Assembly: GCA_905181765.1 (NCBI GenBank)
Contig: CAJIYW010000009.1
Span: forward strand, 33,003 to 97,002
Direction of reading: 5' to 3'
DNA length: 64,000 nucleotides
From: Flavobacteriales bacterium UBA6772
GTDB lineage: Bacteria > Bacteroidota > Bacteroidia > Flavobacteriales > Flavobacteriaceae
Positions 1 through 10,924 of the stretch are shown one piece after another. Below the pieces are notes generated by a model that had not been told where the DNA came from, did not search any database, and saw only the letters and a list, made by a program, of their open reading frames with translations. The position numbers and the translations under genes are program-made. Every line of letters begins with the position of its first letter. Positions within the stretch are counted from its first letter, which is position 1.

Positions 1-1
1 A

Positions 2-178
2 GGCAAAACGTATTCTATTCAGTATGCTGCAAATACAAGAGAAGATCTTGAGAGCTACTACAAATTTAATGCTCCTAAATTACAATCAGAAGGTCTTAAA
101 CGATTTGCAGATAAAATGCTAACGTTTAAAACTGAGTTAAAAATTGTAGAGGAGTTTTACCCAATAAGGGCAAAATAA
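2..178 (+). CDS. DUF4286 family protein, C-terminal fragment (5' end outside window)
   Basis: Open frame from window start ending ...LKRFADKMLTFKTELKIVEEFYPIRAK*; resembles the C-terminus of DUF4286 proteins, which commonly precede rsmA in flavobacteria. Confidence 0.6.
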   Translation, partial: GKTYSIQYAANTREDLESYYKFNAPKLQSEGLKRFADKMLTFKTELKIVEEFYPIRAK

Positions 179-431
179 TTAAAATAATTTTATGCTTTTT
201 TAAAAACAGAATAAAACCAGTTGAAACAACTGTAGGGTTTCTTTATAGTTTAGGTACCGCTTTAATTATAGCCTCTTTTAGTTTAAAAAACACTACAATT
301 AAATAGCGCGAAAATAAATTCACCCTTCTCATAATTAAAAACAAACTCTAGGTTCTTAATATTGTATATCTCCGAAAAATTATGCAAAATTTAACTGTAC
401 CTTTGTTTTTAAGAGGATAAAAACAAAGATT

Positions 432-1235
432 GTGTTTGTAAAAGCAAAAAAACATTTAGGTCAGCATTTTTTAACGGATGAAGGCATTGCAAAAGACATT
501 GCAGATGCTTTAACTGGCATTGGCTATGAGGACGTTTTAGAAATTGGCCCAGGAATGGGCGTTTTAACAAAATATTTATTACAACAGAAAGCAAAAGTTA
601 CTGTCATGGAATTAGACAGAGAGTCTGTTGCTTATTTGCATGATACTTTTCCTTTAGAACATATTAAATTAGATACCTCAGCAGCACACTTCTCTGTTTT
701 AGAGGGAGATTTTTTAAAAAAGGAAATAAAAGAAATATTTCAGAAAAAACAAGTCGCAATTATTGGTAATTTCCCTTATAATATTTCTACTCAAATTGTT
801 TTTAAAGCAATAGAAAATAGAGCGTTTGTGCCAGAGTTTGCAGGCATGTTTCAAAAAGAAGTAGCTAAGAGAATTGCAGAAAAAGAGGGTAGTAAAGTCT
901 ACGGAATTCTTTCTGTATTAACACAAGCTTTTTTCGATGTAGAATATCTTTTTACCGTTCCGCCAACTGTTTTTAATCCACCACCAAAAGTAGATTCTGG
1001 TGTTATAAGATTGGTAAGAAAAAAGGATTATTCTCTTCCTGTAGATGAAAAAATATTTTTCAGAGTTGTAAAAACAGCTTTTAACCAGCGTAGAAAAATG
1101 TTGCGTTCTAGTTTAAAATCTTTCAACCTTTCTGAAACTTTAAAAGAAGACCCTATCTTTACAAAACGTCCAGAACAGTTGTCTGTGCAAGCTTTTATTT
1201 CTCTAACGCAAAAATTAATAGAAAATGGCATTTGA
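432..1235 (+). CDS. rsmA: 16S rRNA (adenine1518-N6/adenine1519-N6)-dimethyltransferase
   Basis: [34 protein letters not shown] motifs; GTG start. Confidence 0.97.
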   Translation: MFVKAKKHLGQHFLTDEGIAKDIADALTGIGYEDVLEIGPGMGVLTKYLLQQKAKVTVMELDRESVAYLHDTFPLEHIKLDTSAAHFSVLEGDFLKKEIKEIFQKKQVAIIGNFPYNISTQIVFKAIENRAFVPEFAGMFQKEVAKRIAEKEGSKVYGILSVLTQAFFDVEYLFTVPPTVFNPPPKVDSGVIRLVRKKDYSLPVDEKIFFRVVKTAFNQRRKMLRSSLKSFNLSETLKEDPIFTKRPEQLSVQAFISLTQKLIENGI

Positions 1236-2574
1236 AATTACAAATGAATTTCTCGAAAACCTAGTTGGTTTTATTGATAAAAAAAACGATTCTAAAATAA
1301 AAAATATTTTTGAAGATGTGCATTTTGCAGATATTGCAGAAGTTTTAGATGAGGTTAGTTTTGATGAGGCTATTTATATTATAAAACTTTTAGATAGCGA
1401 AAAAACATCAGAAATTCTTACAGAGTTAGATGAAGATACTCGAGAAAAAATTCTAGAAAATTTCTCAGCAAAAGAAATTGCGAATGAAGTTGAAGAAATG
1501 GACTCTGATGATGCTGCCGATATTATTGGTGAACTTTCAGAAGAACGTCAAAAACGTGTAATTAATGAACTTGAAGACACTGAGTTAGCAGAAGATATTA
1601 AAGAATTATTATCTTATGGAGACGATACTGCCGGTTCTTTAATGGCAAAAGAATTGGTAAAAGTTTACGAAACTTGGACGGTTGCCGGATGTATGCGAAG
1701 AATAAGGGGGCAAGCTCAAGAGGTTACAAGAGTGCACTCTATTTACGTTGTAGATAAAGGAGATAGATTAGTTGGTAGGTTGTCTTTAAAAGATTTAATT
1801 GTTGCCAAATCAGATCAAAAAATTGCAGATATCTCTAAAGCTAAAGTAGATGCTGTAAACGTGAACGAAGATGATGAAACCGTTGCTAGAATCATGGTAA
1901 AATACGATTTGGAAGCAATACCTGTCGTAGATGATAATAATGTTTTATTAGGTAGAATTACAATTGATGATATTGTTGATCTTTTAAAAGAAGAAGCCGA
2001 CAAAGATTATCAAATGGCGGCTGGTTTAACGCAAGATGTAGATTCAGATGATAGTATTTTTGAATTGACAAAGGCGCGTTTACCATGGTTATTCTTAGGT
2101 TTAATTGGTGGTGTTGGTGCTTTTATAATTATGGAAGGGTTTCAAGATGTATTTAGTAAGTATGCTTCTTTATTCTTTTTCACTCCTTTAATTGCGGCAA
2201 TGGCTGGTAATGTTGGTGTACAATCTTCTGCAATTATTGTACAAGGTTTAGCAAATGATGATGTAAAGGGGAGTATTAATAGTAGGCTTTTAAAAGAAAT
2301 GCTGTTAGCGGCTTTAAATGGAGTTATTTTAGCACTTTTCTTATTTCTTTTTGTGTGGGTTTATGAAGGTAAAATAGACCTGGCCCTAGCAATCTCGGTG
2401 TCTTTAGTTGTCGTTATTATTATTGCAGGATTAATTGGTACGTTTGTACCTTTATTTTTAAATAAAAGAGGTGTTGACCCTGCAATTGCAACGGGACCTT
2501 TTATTACAACCTCTAATGATATTTTTGGAATATTAATTTACTTTATGATTGCTAAAATGATTTTAGGAATCTAA
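1225..2574 (+). CDS. mgtE: Magnesium transporter MgtE
   Basis: MgtE N domain, CBS pair and C-terminal membrane domain ([16 protein letters not shown]). Confidence 0.96.
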   Translation: MAFEITNEFLENLVGFIDKKNDSKIKNIFEDVHFADIAEVLDEVSFDEAIYIIKLLDSEKTSEILTELDEDTREKILENFSAKEIANEVEEMDSDDAADIIGELSEERQKRVINELEDTELAEDIKELLSYGDDTAGSLMAKELVKVYETWTVAGCMRRIRGQAQEVTRVHSIYVVDKGDRLVGRLSLKDLIVAKSDQKIADISKAKVDAVNVNEDDETVARIMVKYDLEAIPVVDDNNVLLGRITIDDIVDLLKEEADKDYQMAAGLTQDVDSDDSIFELTKARLPWLFLGLIGGVGAFIIMEGFQDVFSKYASLFFFTPLIAAMAGNVGVQSSAIIVQGLANDDVKGSINSRLLKEMLLAALNGVILALFLFLFVWVYEGKIDLALAISVSLVVVIIIAGLIGTFVPLFLNKRGVDPAIATGPFITTSNDIFGILIYFMIAKMILGI

Positions 2575-2604
2575 AAACCTTCCTAAATTAATAGAAAGGT
2601 TTTT
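2573..2604 (+). terminator. Rho-independent-like terminator after mgtE
   Basis: AAAAACCTT...AAAGGTTTTTT inverted repeat followed by a T-rich run. Confidence 0.6.
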
Positions 2605-2742
2605 TCTTTTTCTTTTCAATTTTAGATACAGGTTCTTCACCGTATATCCGCAATTACTCCCATTCGTGCAGAAAATAAATTAACCACACATCAAAAATAA
2701 TTTTTACAAGCTTCATAACTATACGGAAAGCCGAGCGTGAAA

Positions 2743-2758
2743 TTGCGGGTTTCCGCAA
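2743..2758 (-). terminator. Hairpin terminator-like element downstream of the response regulator
   Basis: On the minus strand TTGCGG-AAAC-CCGCAA followed by TTTC, just 3' of the reconstructed regulator stop at 2767-2769. Confidence 0.5.
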
Positions 2759-2766
2759 AACCAACA

Positions 2767-3445
2767 TTAATCTATAATACCTAGTTCTTTTGCTTTTAAT
2801 ATTAAATCTATATTATTAATAGCATTTAAATCTGTTCTTAAGTTTGCTAATTTTGTTTCGATAGACCTTAGTTTAATTTTAATTCCGTCCGTTTTTAGTA
2901 ATAATCCCTTCTAAATTAGCAATTTTTACGTGTTTCGGAAGTTCCTTTAATATTTGAAGCGCTACCTCATCCATTTGGATTTGAACAATATTTCTACGCA
3001 GTATTTTTTGATGTATTTCGTGGGTATAATAATACTCATTGTGCAATATTTTTTGCACTGCAAAACCTATTTCTGTAGCATCGCATTTACTTTTTAATAA
3101 ATAAGCATTAGGGTTTAAATTACTAATTACATTGTACACTCTATTTGTTTCTGTATGCCCCGTAATTACCCCTATTTTAATATCTATTTTATTCTTTCTA
3201 ATGGCTTTTATTAATTCTTCACCTCCTTTTAAATTGGTTTGCTGTGTGGCATTATCAAAACTTAAATCTGTAAATAAGATTTGAAAAGGAGTGGTGTTTT
3301 CGTTTGATTTTATCAACTCAAATGCCGCATCACAATTATTTATAGTCACCACATCAAAACCTCCTAACTCTTTTAAGTAGAAACGTATTCCGTCTAGTGT
3401 TAATTGATGATCATCTGCAATTAAAATTCTAATTTTATCTGCCAT
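2767..3445 (-). CDS. Response regulator (REC plus C-terminal segment), interrupted by a frameshift near 2892-2896
   Basis: ORF 2879-3445 has ILIADDHQLTLDGI and LFTDLSFD; continuation ...TDGIKIKLRSIETKLANLRTDLNAINNIDLILKAKELGIID* lies in the adjacent frame after an A5 run. Confidence 0.8.
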
Positions 3446-5445
3446 TTGTTGAGATTTCTATATAAATACTTGTTCCTTTATCTAATGTACTTTCAATAGA
3501 AAAAGTACCGTTAACCTCTTCTATTCGTTCTTGCATATTTTTTAAACCTATTCCTGCTTTCTTTGAAGCAGTGTTAAACCCTTTTCCGTTGTCAGAAATT
3601 GTTAAAGTAAGTGCTTTTTTAGTTTGTTTAAACTTAAGATAACAACTGAGGCTTCTGCATGTGTTTTAGAGTTCTGAATACTTTCTCTAATCACTAAGAA
3701 TAATATTCTTTTTATTGAATTATTAACTCTTTCCAATTTACAGCATCAATTTCTTGCACTTTAATTTTAAAATCGATTTCAAAAAAATCTGAAATTAAAT
3801 TAATAATTTGATTTTTAAAAGACACTTTTTCAAAACTTTCGCTACTTAATTGATGTGATAAATTTCGAACCGTTCCCTTTATAATAGCAAGTTTTTTTGC
3901 TTCTTCTAATTGCTTTCTTTTCGTCAATTCTAAATGCAACATTCTAATATCTCCAGCAACCTCATCATGCAAAGATTTTGCAATTCGCTGGCGTTCTTTT
4001 TCACGTACTTCAATTTGTTTCATTTTAGCTTCAAAAATCAACTTTTTTCTCCTGTTTGTAACAATACTAGCACCAAAACCAAGAAACAAAATACTAGCAC
4101 CTGCACTTAAAAAACCAATTATTTTGTGCTGTCGTTCTGTTTCTAAAGCCAATTGATTTCTAGTGTTTTCTAGTTTTAAGGAAATATTTTCTTTGTCTTT
4201 TTTTTCAGTTTCATACCGAACCTTCGTAAACTTATTTTTTAAAATTCGCTCTCTCTTATGAAGACTATCATTTAATTGTGTGCGCTCTTCTAAATATTTC
4301 CTACCTTTTTCTCCGCGAACTAATTTAGATAAGAGTAACAGGTTTTCTAATTTTTTCGTAGTAGTAAGCAGCTCTTTTGCTGTTTGTAAAGATTTCTTGA
4401 TAAAAAAGATTGCTTTCTTCGTTTCATTATTAGAGGCATGTAGTTCTCCTAATAAGGCGTACGACCAAATTAAACCTCTTTTATACCCTCTTGACTGTCT
4501 AGACTTTAAAACTTCTAAATATCCTTTTAAAGCTAGTTTTTTATCCCCCTGCATAAAGTGACCATAAGAAAGGCCCTCTAATGCTGCTTCGTATCTATAT
4601 GCATTCTCAACCTTAAGATCCGCTACCATCAAACATTTATTAAAATATTCTATTGATTTTGTATAGTTTCCCTCTGATTCGTATGTCTTTGCTAAATGCA
4701 GTTGTAGCCTAGCTTTTTCATATTTCAACTTAATGTTCGGAATTTTTTTTTGGAGTTCAAAAAACTTTAGATAGTTTTTTCTAGCTTCTTCTTGCCTTTC
4801 TAGCCTCCACATAACATTACCTAACCTTTCATACAATAGCCCTGTAAAAAACACTTCTCCTGAAGGCTCTAACAAATGTAATCCTTCAATAATTGAGCTT
4901 TCACCTCCGAAATAGTCTTTTTCTCTGTATTGAAGAGCAGATATCGAAAGCAATCTTCTTCCAGCCTCCAAAGAATCTTTTAATTGAACTGATATCTTTT
5001 TAGATTCACTTAAATAATATAAACTACTATCGGATTTTGCTAAATTATCTCCAGAATTTAAAACCTTAAAAAAAAGGGCCTTATAATAATATTGCTTTCC
5101 TAAAGCAAAAGAGTCTTTCGTTTTAATAAAAAATGTACGAAGTTTCTTTTCTGTTAAAGTTAAATTAGCAAGGTCTTTGTTAAAAAAACTTTTCATACCA
5201 AAAAGAACATACGTTTGTTTAATTACAGAATCTATCTTAGTTTTTTCTGCAATTAAGAATGCTTTTTGAGGTAAATGAGCTTGTTTTGTTTTTCCATATT
5301 CTTCTAATATCAATGCAATAGTATCTCTACTTTCATTTTGAGAAAACACCGATAAATTAACAAATAAAAGTAAAAACAGTATGTTTTTTTTATTAAAAAG
5401 AAAATAATTGGCTCTTTGAAAGAGTTTTAATATGTTCATAAACAC
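3435..5445 (-). CDS. TPR-containing sensor histidine kinase (HisKA_3/HATPase), interrupted by two frameshifts near 3720 and 3643
   Basis: ORF 3712-5445 has TPR-like repeats, a TM segment and RIAKSLHDEVAGDIRMLHLEL; the HATPase remainder (RESIQNSKTHAEASV / LTISDNGKGFNTASKKAGIGLKNMQERIEEVNGTFSIES) is recoverable in shifted frames. Confidence 0.8.
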
Positions 5446-5654
5446 CTAATAAGGCATGAATGCTAATACCATTAATAATTTCTTCATGTTTCTTCTAGGT
5501 AAGCTTAATTATTTAATCAACTCAAATATACTGATTTTTAATTGCAAGAAACAACTGTTTGTTGTTTTTTAAGATTTGTTTTCTAACGTCATTTTTTGGA
5601 AAATTCATTTCTTAAAAACTAAAAATAGAATTTTAAAATTAAAAATGAGTTGTT

Positions 5655-6182
5655 TTATTGCATTTTCTGAAATAAATCCCAAATGACAACACCTGTAGTT
5701 ACAGAAATATTTAAGGAGTGTTTCGTTCCTAATTGTGGAATTTCAATGCACAAGTCTGAAGCACTGACAACTTCTTGCTGCACTCCTTTTACTTCATTTC
5801 CCATTACAATTGCGTACTTCTCGCTCTTTTTAGGAAAAAAGGTGTTCAGTTTAGTGCTATTTTCTGCTTGTTCAATGGCCAATACTTTAATGTTATCTCT
5901 TTTTAATGTTTCAACTAAACTAAGCGTGTCCTCAACATATTCCCAAGACACAGACTCTGTTGCCCCTAAAGCTGTTTTATGAATTTCTTTATTTGGCGGA
6001 GTTGCACAAATACCACATAAATATATTTTTTCTATCAAAAAAGCATCGCTAGTTCTAAAAACAGAACCAATATTATTTAAGCTTCTTATATTATCTAAAA
6101 CTACAATAATTGGTGTTTTTTCAACGGCTTTAAAAGCATCTACTGAAATTCTACCTAACTCGTTATTCTTTAATTTTCGCAT
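5655..6182 (-). CDS. TrmH/SpoU family RNA methyltransferase
   Basis: VLDNIRSLNNIGSVFRTSDAF, VMGNEVKGV, LNISVTTGVVIWDL motifs. Confidence 0.92.
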   Translation of the reverse strand: MRKLKNNELGRISVDAFKAVEKTPIIVVLDNIRSLNNIGSVFRTSDAFLIEKIYLCGICATPPNKEIHKTALGATESVSWEYVEDTLSLVETLKRDNIKVLAIEQAENSTKLNTFFPKKSEKYAIVMGNEVKGVQQEVVSASDLCIEIPQLGTKHSLNISVTTGVVIWDLFQKMQ

Positions 6183-6270
6183 ACTTTGTGGATAAGTTCA
6201 CTATAAACTGCTACTGAATACTGCTTACTAATTTTTATATTCGCAAAACTAACTTTAATTTTCTAAACAC

Positions 6271-8880
6271 TTGACAAAACAGAAACCAAAAAAAGTAACT
6301 CCTTTAATGAAGCAATACAATGCCATCAAAACAAAATATCCTGATGCAATGTTGCTTTTTCGTGTGGGAGATTTTTACGAAACTTTTGGTGAAGACGCTA
6401 AAAAAGCAGCTGGTGTTTTAGGAATTACATTAACAAAACGTGGTGCAGGAAGTGAGACAGAAACAGCGTTAGCAGGGTTTCCACACCATTCCTTAAACAC
6501 CTATTTACCAAAGTTGGTAAAAGCTGGTATGCGGGTAGCTATTTGCGATCAACTAGAAGACCCTAAAATGACCAAAACCATTGTAAAGCGTGGTGTTACA
6601 GAATTAATTACGCCTGGTGTGTCTTTAAATGATGAAGTTTTACAAAGCAAAACCAACAACTTTTTAGCAGCGGTTCATTTTGATAAAAAACAACTCGGAA
6701 TTTCATTTTTAGATATCTCTACGGGTGAGTATTTGGTGTCGCAAGGAAATGCGGAATACATCGATAAATTGTTACAGAACTTTAACCCCAGCGAAGTCTT
6801 AGTTCAAAAACAACACAAACAACAGTTTTTAGAACTTTTTGAAAACCGATATTACACCTTTTATTTAGACGATTGGGTTTTTCAAAAGGAGTACGCTAAT
6901 GATACTTTACAAAATCATTTTGCCGTAAAAAGCTTAAAGGGTTTTGGAATTCATGAAGTTAAAAACGGAATTATAGCTGCCGGTGCCGTTCTGTATTACC
7001 TATCAGAAACGCAACACAATCAACTAAAACACATACAGGTTATTAGTAGAATTGCAGAAGATAATTATGTTTGGATGGATCGTTTTACTGTCCGCAATCT
7101 AGAGCTATACAGCTCTAATTCTTTAAATGCTGTTACACTTTTAGATGTTATCGATAAAACAATTTCGCCCATGGGCGGAAGACTACTAAAGCGTTGGTTG
7201 GCGCTTCCTTTAAAAAATATAAACGACATTCAAAATCGTCACGAATTGGTGAAGTTTTTTATAGACTCCAACGAATTTTCAGAAACAGTAACCTATCAAA
7301 TAAAACAAATATCAGACTTAGAAAGGTTGATTTCTAAAGTTGCCACAGCAAAAGCTTCGCCAAGAGAAATTGTCTTATTAAAAGATTCTTTAAAAGCTAT
7401 TTTACCTATAAAATCAGCTGCAGAAAACAGCAAAAACCCTACTGTAAAAGCTCTTGGAAATCAGTTACACACAGGAACTGATTTAATTGCTAAAATCTCT
7501 GAAACTTTATTTGACCATGCACCAGTAAATATTAATAAAGGAAATGCAATTGCCACAGGGGTGCATCAAGAATTAGATGATTTACGTGCCATTTCTAATT
7601 CTGGAAAACAGTATTTAGATGACATGCTAGCGCGCGAAACAGAGCGCACGGGAATCTCAAGTTTAAAAATTTCATTCAATAATGTTTTTGGGTATTTTAT
7701 TGAAGTTAGAAACTCTCAGAAAGACAAAGTTCCTGAAGAATGGGTTCGGAAACAAACACTCGTAAATGCAGAGCGTTATATTACCGAGGAGCTTAAAGAA
7801 TACGAAACAAAAATATTAGGTGCAGAAGAAAAAATTCACAAATTAGAACAAGAAATATTTTCTAAATTATTACAATATATAATTCAATTTGTACAAATTG
7901 TGCAAGAAAATGCACAAATAATTGCAAAAATTGACTGTTTACTGTCTTTTTCTGTTTTAGCAATAGACAACAACTATGTGCGCCCTGTTATGGATGAAAG
8001 TACCGATTTAGAAATTAAAAATGGGCGACATCCAGTAATTGAAAAACAGCTCCCAATAGATCAGGCTTATATTGCAAATGATTTAGTACTAAATAGAAAT
8101 CAGCAACAAATAATTATGATTACCGGGCCAAACATGTCTGGTAAGTCTGCTATTTTAAGACAAACGGCACTCATTGTTTTATTAGCGCAAATGGGTAGCT
8201 ATGTGCCCGCACAGAATGCTAAAATTGGTGTTATAGATAAGATTTTTACACGTGTTGGAGCTAGTGATAATATTTCCATGGGAGAATCTACTTTTATGGT
8301 AGAAATGAATGAAACCGCCTCTATTCTAAATAATGTTTCAGAAAGAAGTTTAATTCTTTTAGATGAAATAGGGCGAGGAACTTCTACCTATGACGGAATT
8401 TCGATTGCCTGGGCAATTTCTGAATTCTTACACGAACACCCTTCTAAAGCAAAAACATTGTTTGCTACACATTATCACGAACTGAATGAAATGACGGCTA
8501 CTTTTGAGCGTATTAAAAACTTTAATGTGTCTGTAAAAGAGTTAAAAGACAACATTATTTTCTTGCGTAAATTGGTTTCTGGTGGCTCTAACCATAGTTT
8601 TGGAATTCATGTTGCTAAACTAGCCGGAATGCCAAATGTAGTAATTCACAGAGCTAACAAAATACTAGCACAGTTAGAAAAAAATAATAAAAGTGCAGAA
8701 GTAAAAGATGCTTTAAAGCAAACACAACACGAAGAAATGCAACTTAGCTTTTTTCAACTAGATGACCCTCTTTTAGAAAATATTAGAGAAGAAATTTTAG
8801 CGACCAATATAGATACTTTAACACCTATTGAAGCCTTGATGAAATTAAATGAAATTAAGCGAATGTTACTGAAAAAATAA
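6271..8880 (+). CDS. mutS: DNA mismatch repair protein MutS
   Basis: FRVGDFYETFGEDA, MITGPNMSGKSAILRQ Walker A, LLDEIGRGTSTYDG Walker B; TTG start. Confidence 0.98.
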   Translation: MTKQKPKKVTPLMKQYNAIKTKYPDAMLLFRVGDFYETFGEDAKKAAGVLGITLTKRGAGSETETALAGFPHHSLNTYLPKLVKAGMRVAICDQLEDPKMTKTIVKRGVTELITPGVSLNDEVLQSKTNNFLAAVHFDKKQLGISFLDISTGEYLVSQGNAEYIDKLLQNFNPSEVLVQKQHKQQFLELFENRYYTFYLDDWVFQKEYANDTLQNHFAVKSLKGFGIHEVKNGIIAAGAVLYYLSETQHNQLKHIQVISRIAEDNYVWMDRFTVRNLELYSSNSLNAVTLLDVIDKTISPMGGRLLKRWLALPLKNINDIQNRHELVKFFIDSNEFSETVTYQIKQISDLERLISKVATAKASPREIVLLKDSLKAILPIKSAAENSKNPTVKALGNQLHTGTDLIAKISETLFDHAPVNINKGNAIATGVHQELDDLRAISNSGKQYLDDMLARETERTGISSLKISFNNVFGYFIEVRNSQKDKVPEEWVRKQTLVNAERYITEELKEYETKILGAEEKIHKLEQEIFSKLLQYIIQFVQIVQENAQIIAKIDCLLSFSVLAIDNNYVRPVMDESTDLEIKNGRHPVIEKQLPIDQAYIANDLVLNRNQQQIIMITGPNMSGKSAILRQTALIVLLAQMGSYVPAQNAKIGVIDKIFTRVGASDNISMGESTFMVEMNETASILNNVSERSLILLDEIGRGTSTYDGISIAWAISEFLHEHPSKAKTLFATHYHELNEMTATFERIKNFNVSVKELKDNIIFLRKLVSGGSNHSFGIHVAKLAGMPNVVIHRANKILAQLEKNNKSAEVKDALKQTQHEEMQLSFFQLDDPLLENIREEILATNIDTLTPIEALMKLNEIKRMLLKK

Positions 8881-8962
8881 CAATCGTTGAAAAGTTTGAT
8901 TATTTTAAAAGAAAGTAATGTTAAACAAATAGTAGTTTATTCTTTTTATAAAAATAACTCAG

Positions 8963-8970
8963 TATATTTG
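8963..8970 (+). promoter_or_regulatory. Bacteroidetes-type -7 element TATATTTG immediately upstream of tatA
   Basis: TATATTTG ends 5 nt before the ATG at 8975. Confidence 0.45.
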
Positions 8971-8974
8971 TAGT

Positions 8975-9256
8975 ATGAATAGTACATTCTTATTTATTAG
9001 TGGTCCAGAAGTTATGATTATTATGTTAATTGTGGTGATGGTCTTTGGTGCAGACAAAATTCCTGAAATTGCCAGAGGTTTAGGTAAAGGAATTCGTCAA
9101 GTAAAAGACGCAACTAATGATATTAAAAGGGAAATAAAAGACAGTTCTGATACTACAGGAATTGATACGGATATTGCTAAAGATATTAACAAGGAAATTA
9201 GCAGTGTTAAAGACGATATTGAAGATCTTACCGGTCCAATAAAAAGACAATTATAA
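8975..9256 (+). CDS. tatA: Sec-independent protein translocase TatA/B-like subunit
   Basis: Short N-terminal TM helix then FGADKIPEIARGLGKGIRQVKDA. Confidence 0.88.
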   Translation: MNSTFLFISGPEVMIIMLIVVMVFGADKIPEIARGLGKGIRQVKDATNDIKREIKDSSDTTGIDTDIAKDINKEISSVKDDIEDLTGPIKRQL

Positions 9257-9261
9257 GTTTT

Positions 9262-9903
9262 CTAAATTACTCTACTTATTGTTAAACCATCTCTAATTGG
9301 TAACAAGATCGTTTCTATCCTTGTGTCTTCATTCATCATTTTATTATACGCTAAAAGCACTTTTGTATCGGTATCTTTCGGGTCTAATGCGGCAACAACT
9401 TTACCGCTCCATAAAACATTATCAGATAGAATAATTCCACCAGAATTCATCTTATCAATAATTAAATGAAAATAATTAATATAATTAGATTTGTCTGCGT
9501 CGATAAAAACTAAATCAAATTTTTCATCAATTGTAGGAATAATTTCAATTGCATTGCCTACAAACTGAGTTATTTTATTTCTAAATCCAGATTTTTCGAA
9601 GTATTTATTTTGAAGTGTTTCTAGTTCTTCATTTTTATCTATCGTAATTATTTTTCCTTCAGAAGACAAACCCTCTGCTAAACACAGCGCAGAATACCCG
9701 GTATATGTACCAATCTCTAAAATGTTTTTAGGCTGAATTATTTTAGTAATCATAGACAATATTCGGCCTTGAAAAGCACCGCTTAGCATTCTTGGGTTTA
9801 ATACTTTTTGCCAAGTTTCTTTTGTTAACTCATGTAATATCTTTGGTTCTTCTTGTGAATGAGCCACAGCGTAATTGTCTATTTTTTCTGGTAGAAAGTG
9901 CAT
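9262..9903 (-). CDS. Class I SAM-dependent O-methyltransferase (COMT/CCoAOMT-like)
   Basis: NILEIGTYTGYSALCLAEGL, DLVFIDADKSNY, SDNVLWSGKV motifs. Confidence 0.92.
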   Translation of the reverse strand: MHFLPEKIDNYAVAHSQEEPKILHELTKETWQKVLNPRMLSGAFQGRILSMITKIIQPKNILEIGTYTGYSALCLAEGLSSEGKIITIDKNEELETLQNKYFEKSGFRNKITQFVGNAIEIIPTIDEKFDLVFIDADKSNYINYFHLIIDKMNSGGIILSDNVLWSGKVVAALDPKDTDTKVLLAYNKMMNEDTRIETILLPIRDGLTISRVI

Positions 9904-9918
9904 TCTAATTGAGGTGTT

Positions 9919-10182
9919 TTATTCTTTGTTTTTTTCTAATGAAGCTTTTAAATCTTCTCTGTCCTTAGCAGACAGGCAGTGTTTTACATCTTTACAATAC
10001 TGAGCGTGTCCTTTATACAAATTAGATAGCGTTGTATTCTGTTTGGTATACTTAACGCAAATTCTGCACAGAATAAGATGAATATATAACCTTATTTTAT
10101 CTTTTATAGAGGCTTCACTATATTGGTTTTTATCACAAATAGTTGTGGCTTGGTCGCATGTTATTTTTAAATTTCTAAACAT
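9919..10182 (-). CDS. Small zinc-motif protein encoded next to the ECF sigma factor (possible soluble ZAS anti-sigma factor)
   Basis: Contains H-LIL-C-RI-C (Hx3Cx2C); begins 3 nt after the sigma gene; no evident TM segment. Confidence 0.6.
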   Translation of the reverse strand: MFRNLKITCDQATTICDKNQYSEASIKDKIRLYIHLILCRICVKYTKQNTTLSNLYKGHAQYCKDVKHCLSAKDREDLKASLEKNKE

Positions 10183-10185
10183 TTC

Positions 10186-10752
10186 TTAATTGTTAAACCA
10201 ATTATCTTCCATACATTTTCTCAACTGTATTCTAGCCCTATGTATCATTACCCATAAATTTGACGAAGTAATACCTAACTCCTTACATATTTCTTCTGTT
10301 TCAAATTCCTGTACAGTTTTCATTCTAAAAACCATGGCATATTTTTCTGGTAATTTATCAATACATGCTCCTAGTTGATTCCTCAACTCTTCCCTTTCTA
10401 TTTGTTTTTCAGAAGCATTATCCCAGTTTTGTGGCACACGCTCTTCTATCCAACTTCCTTTATTTTCTCCATCATCATAAAAATCTATTCTTACTTCTGC
10501 CTGTCCTTTTTTAGAGTTTATCTTTCTATAATGATCTATAATTTTTCTTTTTAAAATAGACACCAACCAGGTTCTTTCGGTTGCTTTTCCTTGAAAATTT
10601 TTTGCAGATTTAAGGCCAGCTAAAAAAGTTTCTTGTAAAAGATCTTTAGCTAAATCACTGTTATTAACACGAGAAATAGTGAAATTATACAAGTAATCTG
10701 CATAATTGTCAATCCATTGATTAGGGGTTAAAGCATGTTTTTCTTCCATCAT
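10186..10752 (-). CDS. ECF-type RNA polymerase sigma factor
   Basis: DLLQETFLAGLKSAKNF (region 2), LPEKYAMVFRMKTVQEFETEEICKELGITSSNLWVMIHRARIQLRKCME (region 4). Confidence 0.93.
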   Translation of the reverse strand: MMEEKHALTPNQWIDNYADYLYNFTISRVNNSDLAKDLLQETFLAGLKSAKNFQGKATERTWLVSILKRKIIDHYRKINSKKGQAEVRIDFYDDGENKGSWIEERVPQNWDNASEKQIEREELRNQLGACIDKLPEKYAMVFRMKTVQEFETEEICKELGITSSNLWVMIHRARIQLRKCMEDNWFNN

Positions 10753-10924
10753 ATATTATATAAAGTATCAAATATAATCTTAATTTATCGCATTAAAAGC
10801 TTAGCACTTCTTTGTTCTATTTTAAACCAAAAAATAAATGAATCAAAGAAAAGTGTTATAATTTATAATTTGTTAAATATCTATTGATATTTCTTACTTT
10901 TACCTCATCAAAAAACGATAAGAC

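Noticed and set aside
409-594. Minus-strand 61 aa ORF overlapping rsmA
   Set aside because: Antisense shadow of a firmly identified gene; low-complexity L/Q composition.
6187-6195. Perfect DnaA box TGTGGATAA (TTATCCACA) upstream of mutS
   Set aside because: A single 9-mer match is expected about once by chance in 64 kb of this composition, and there is no cluster around it.
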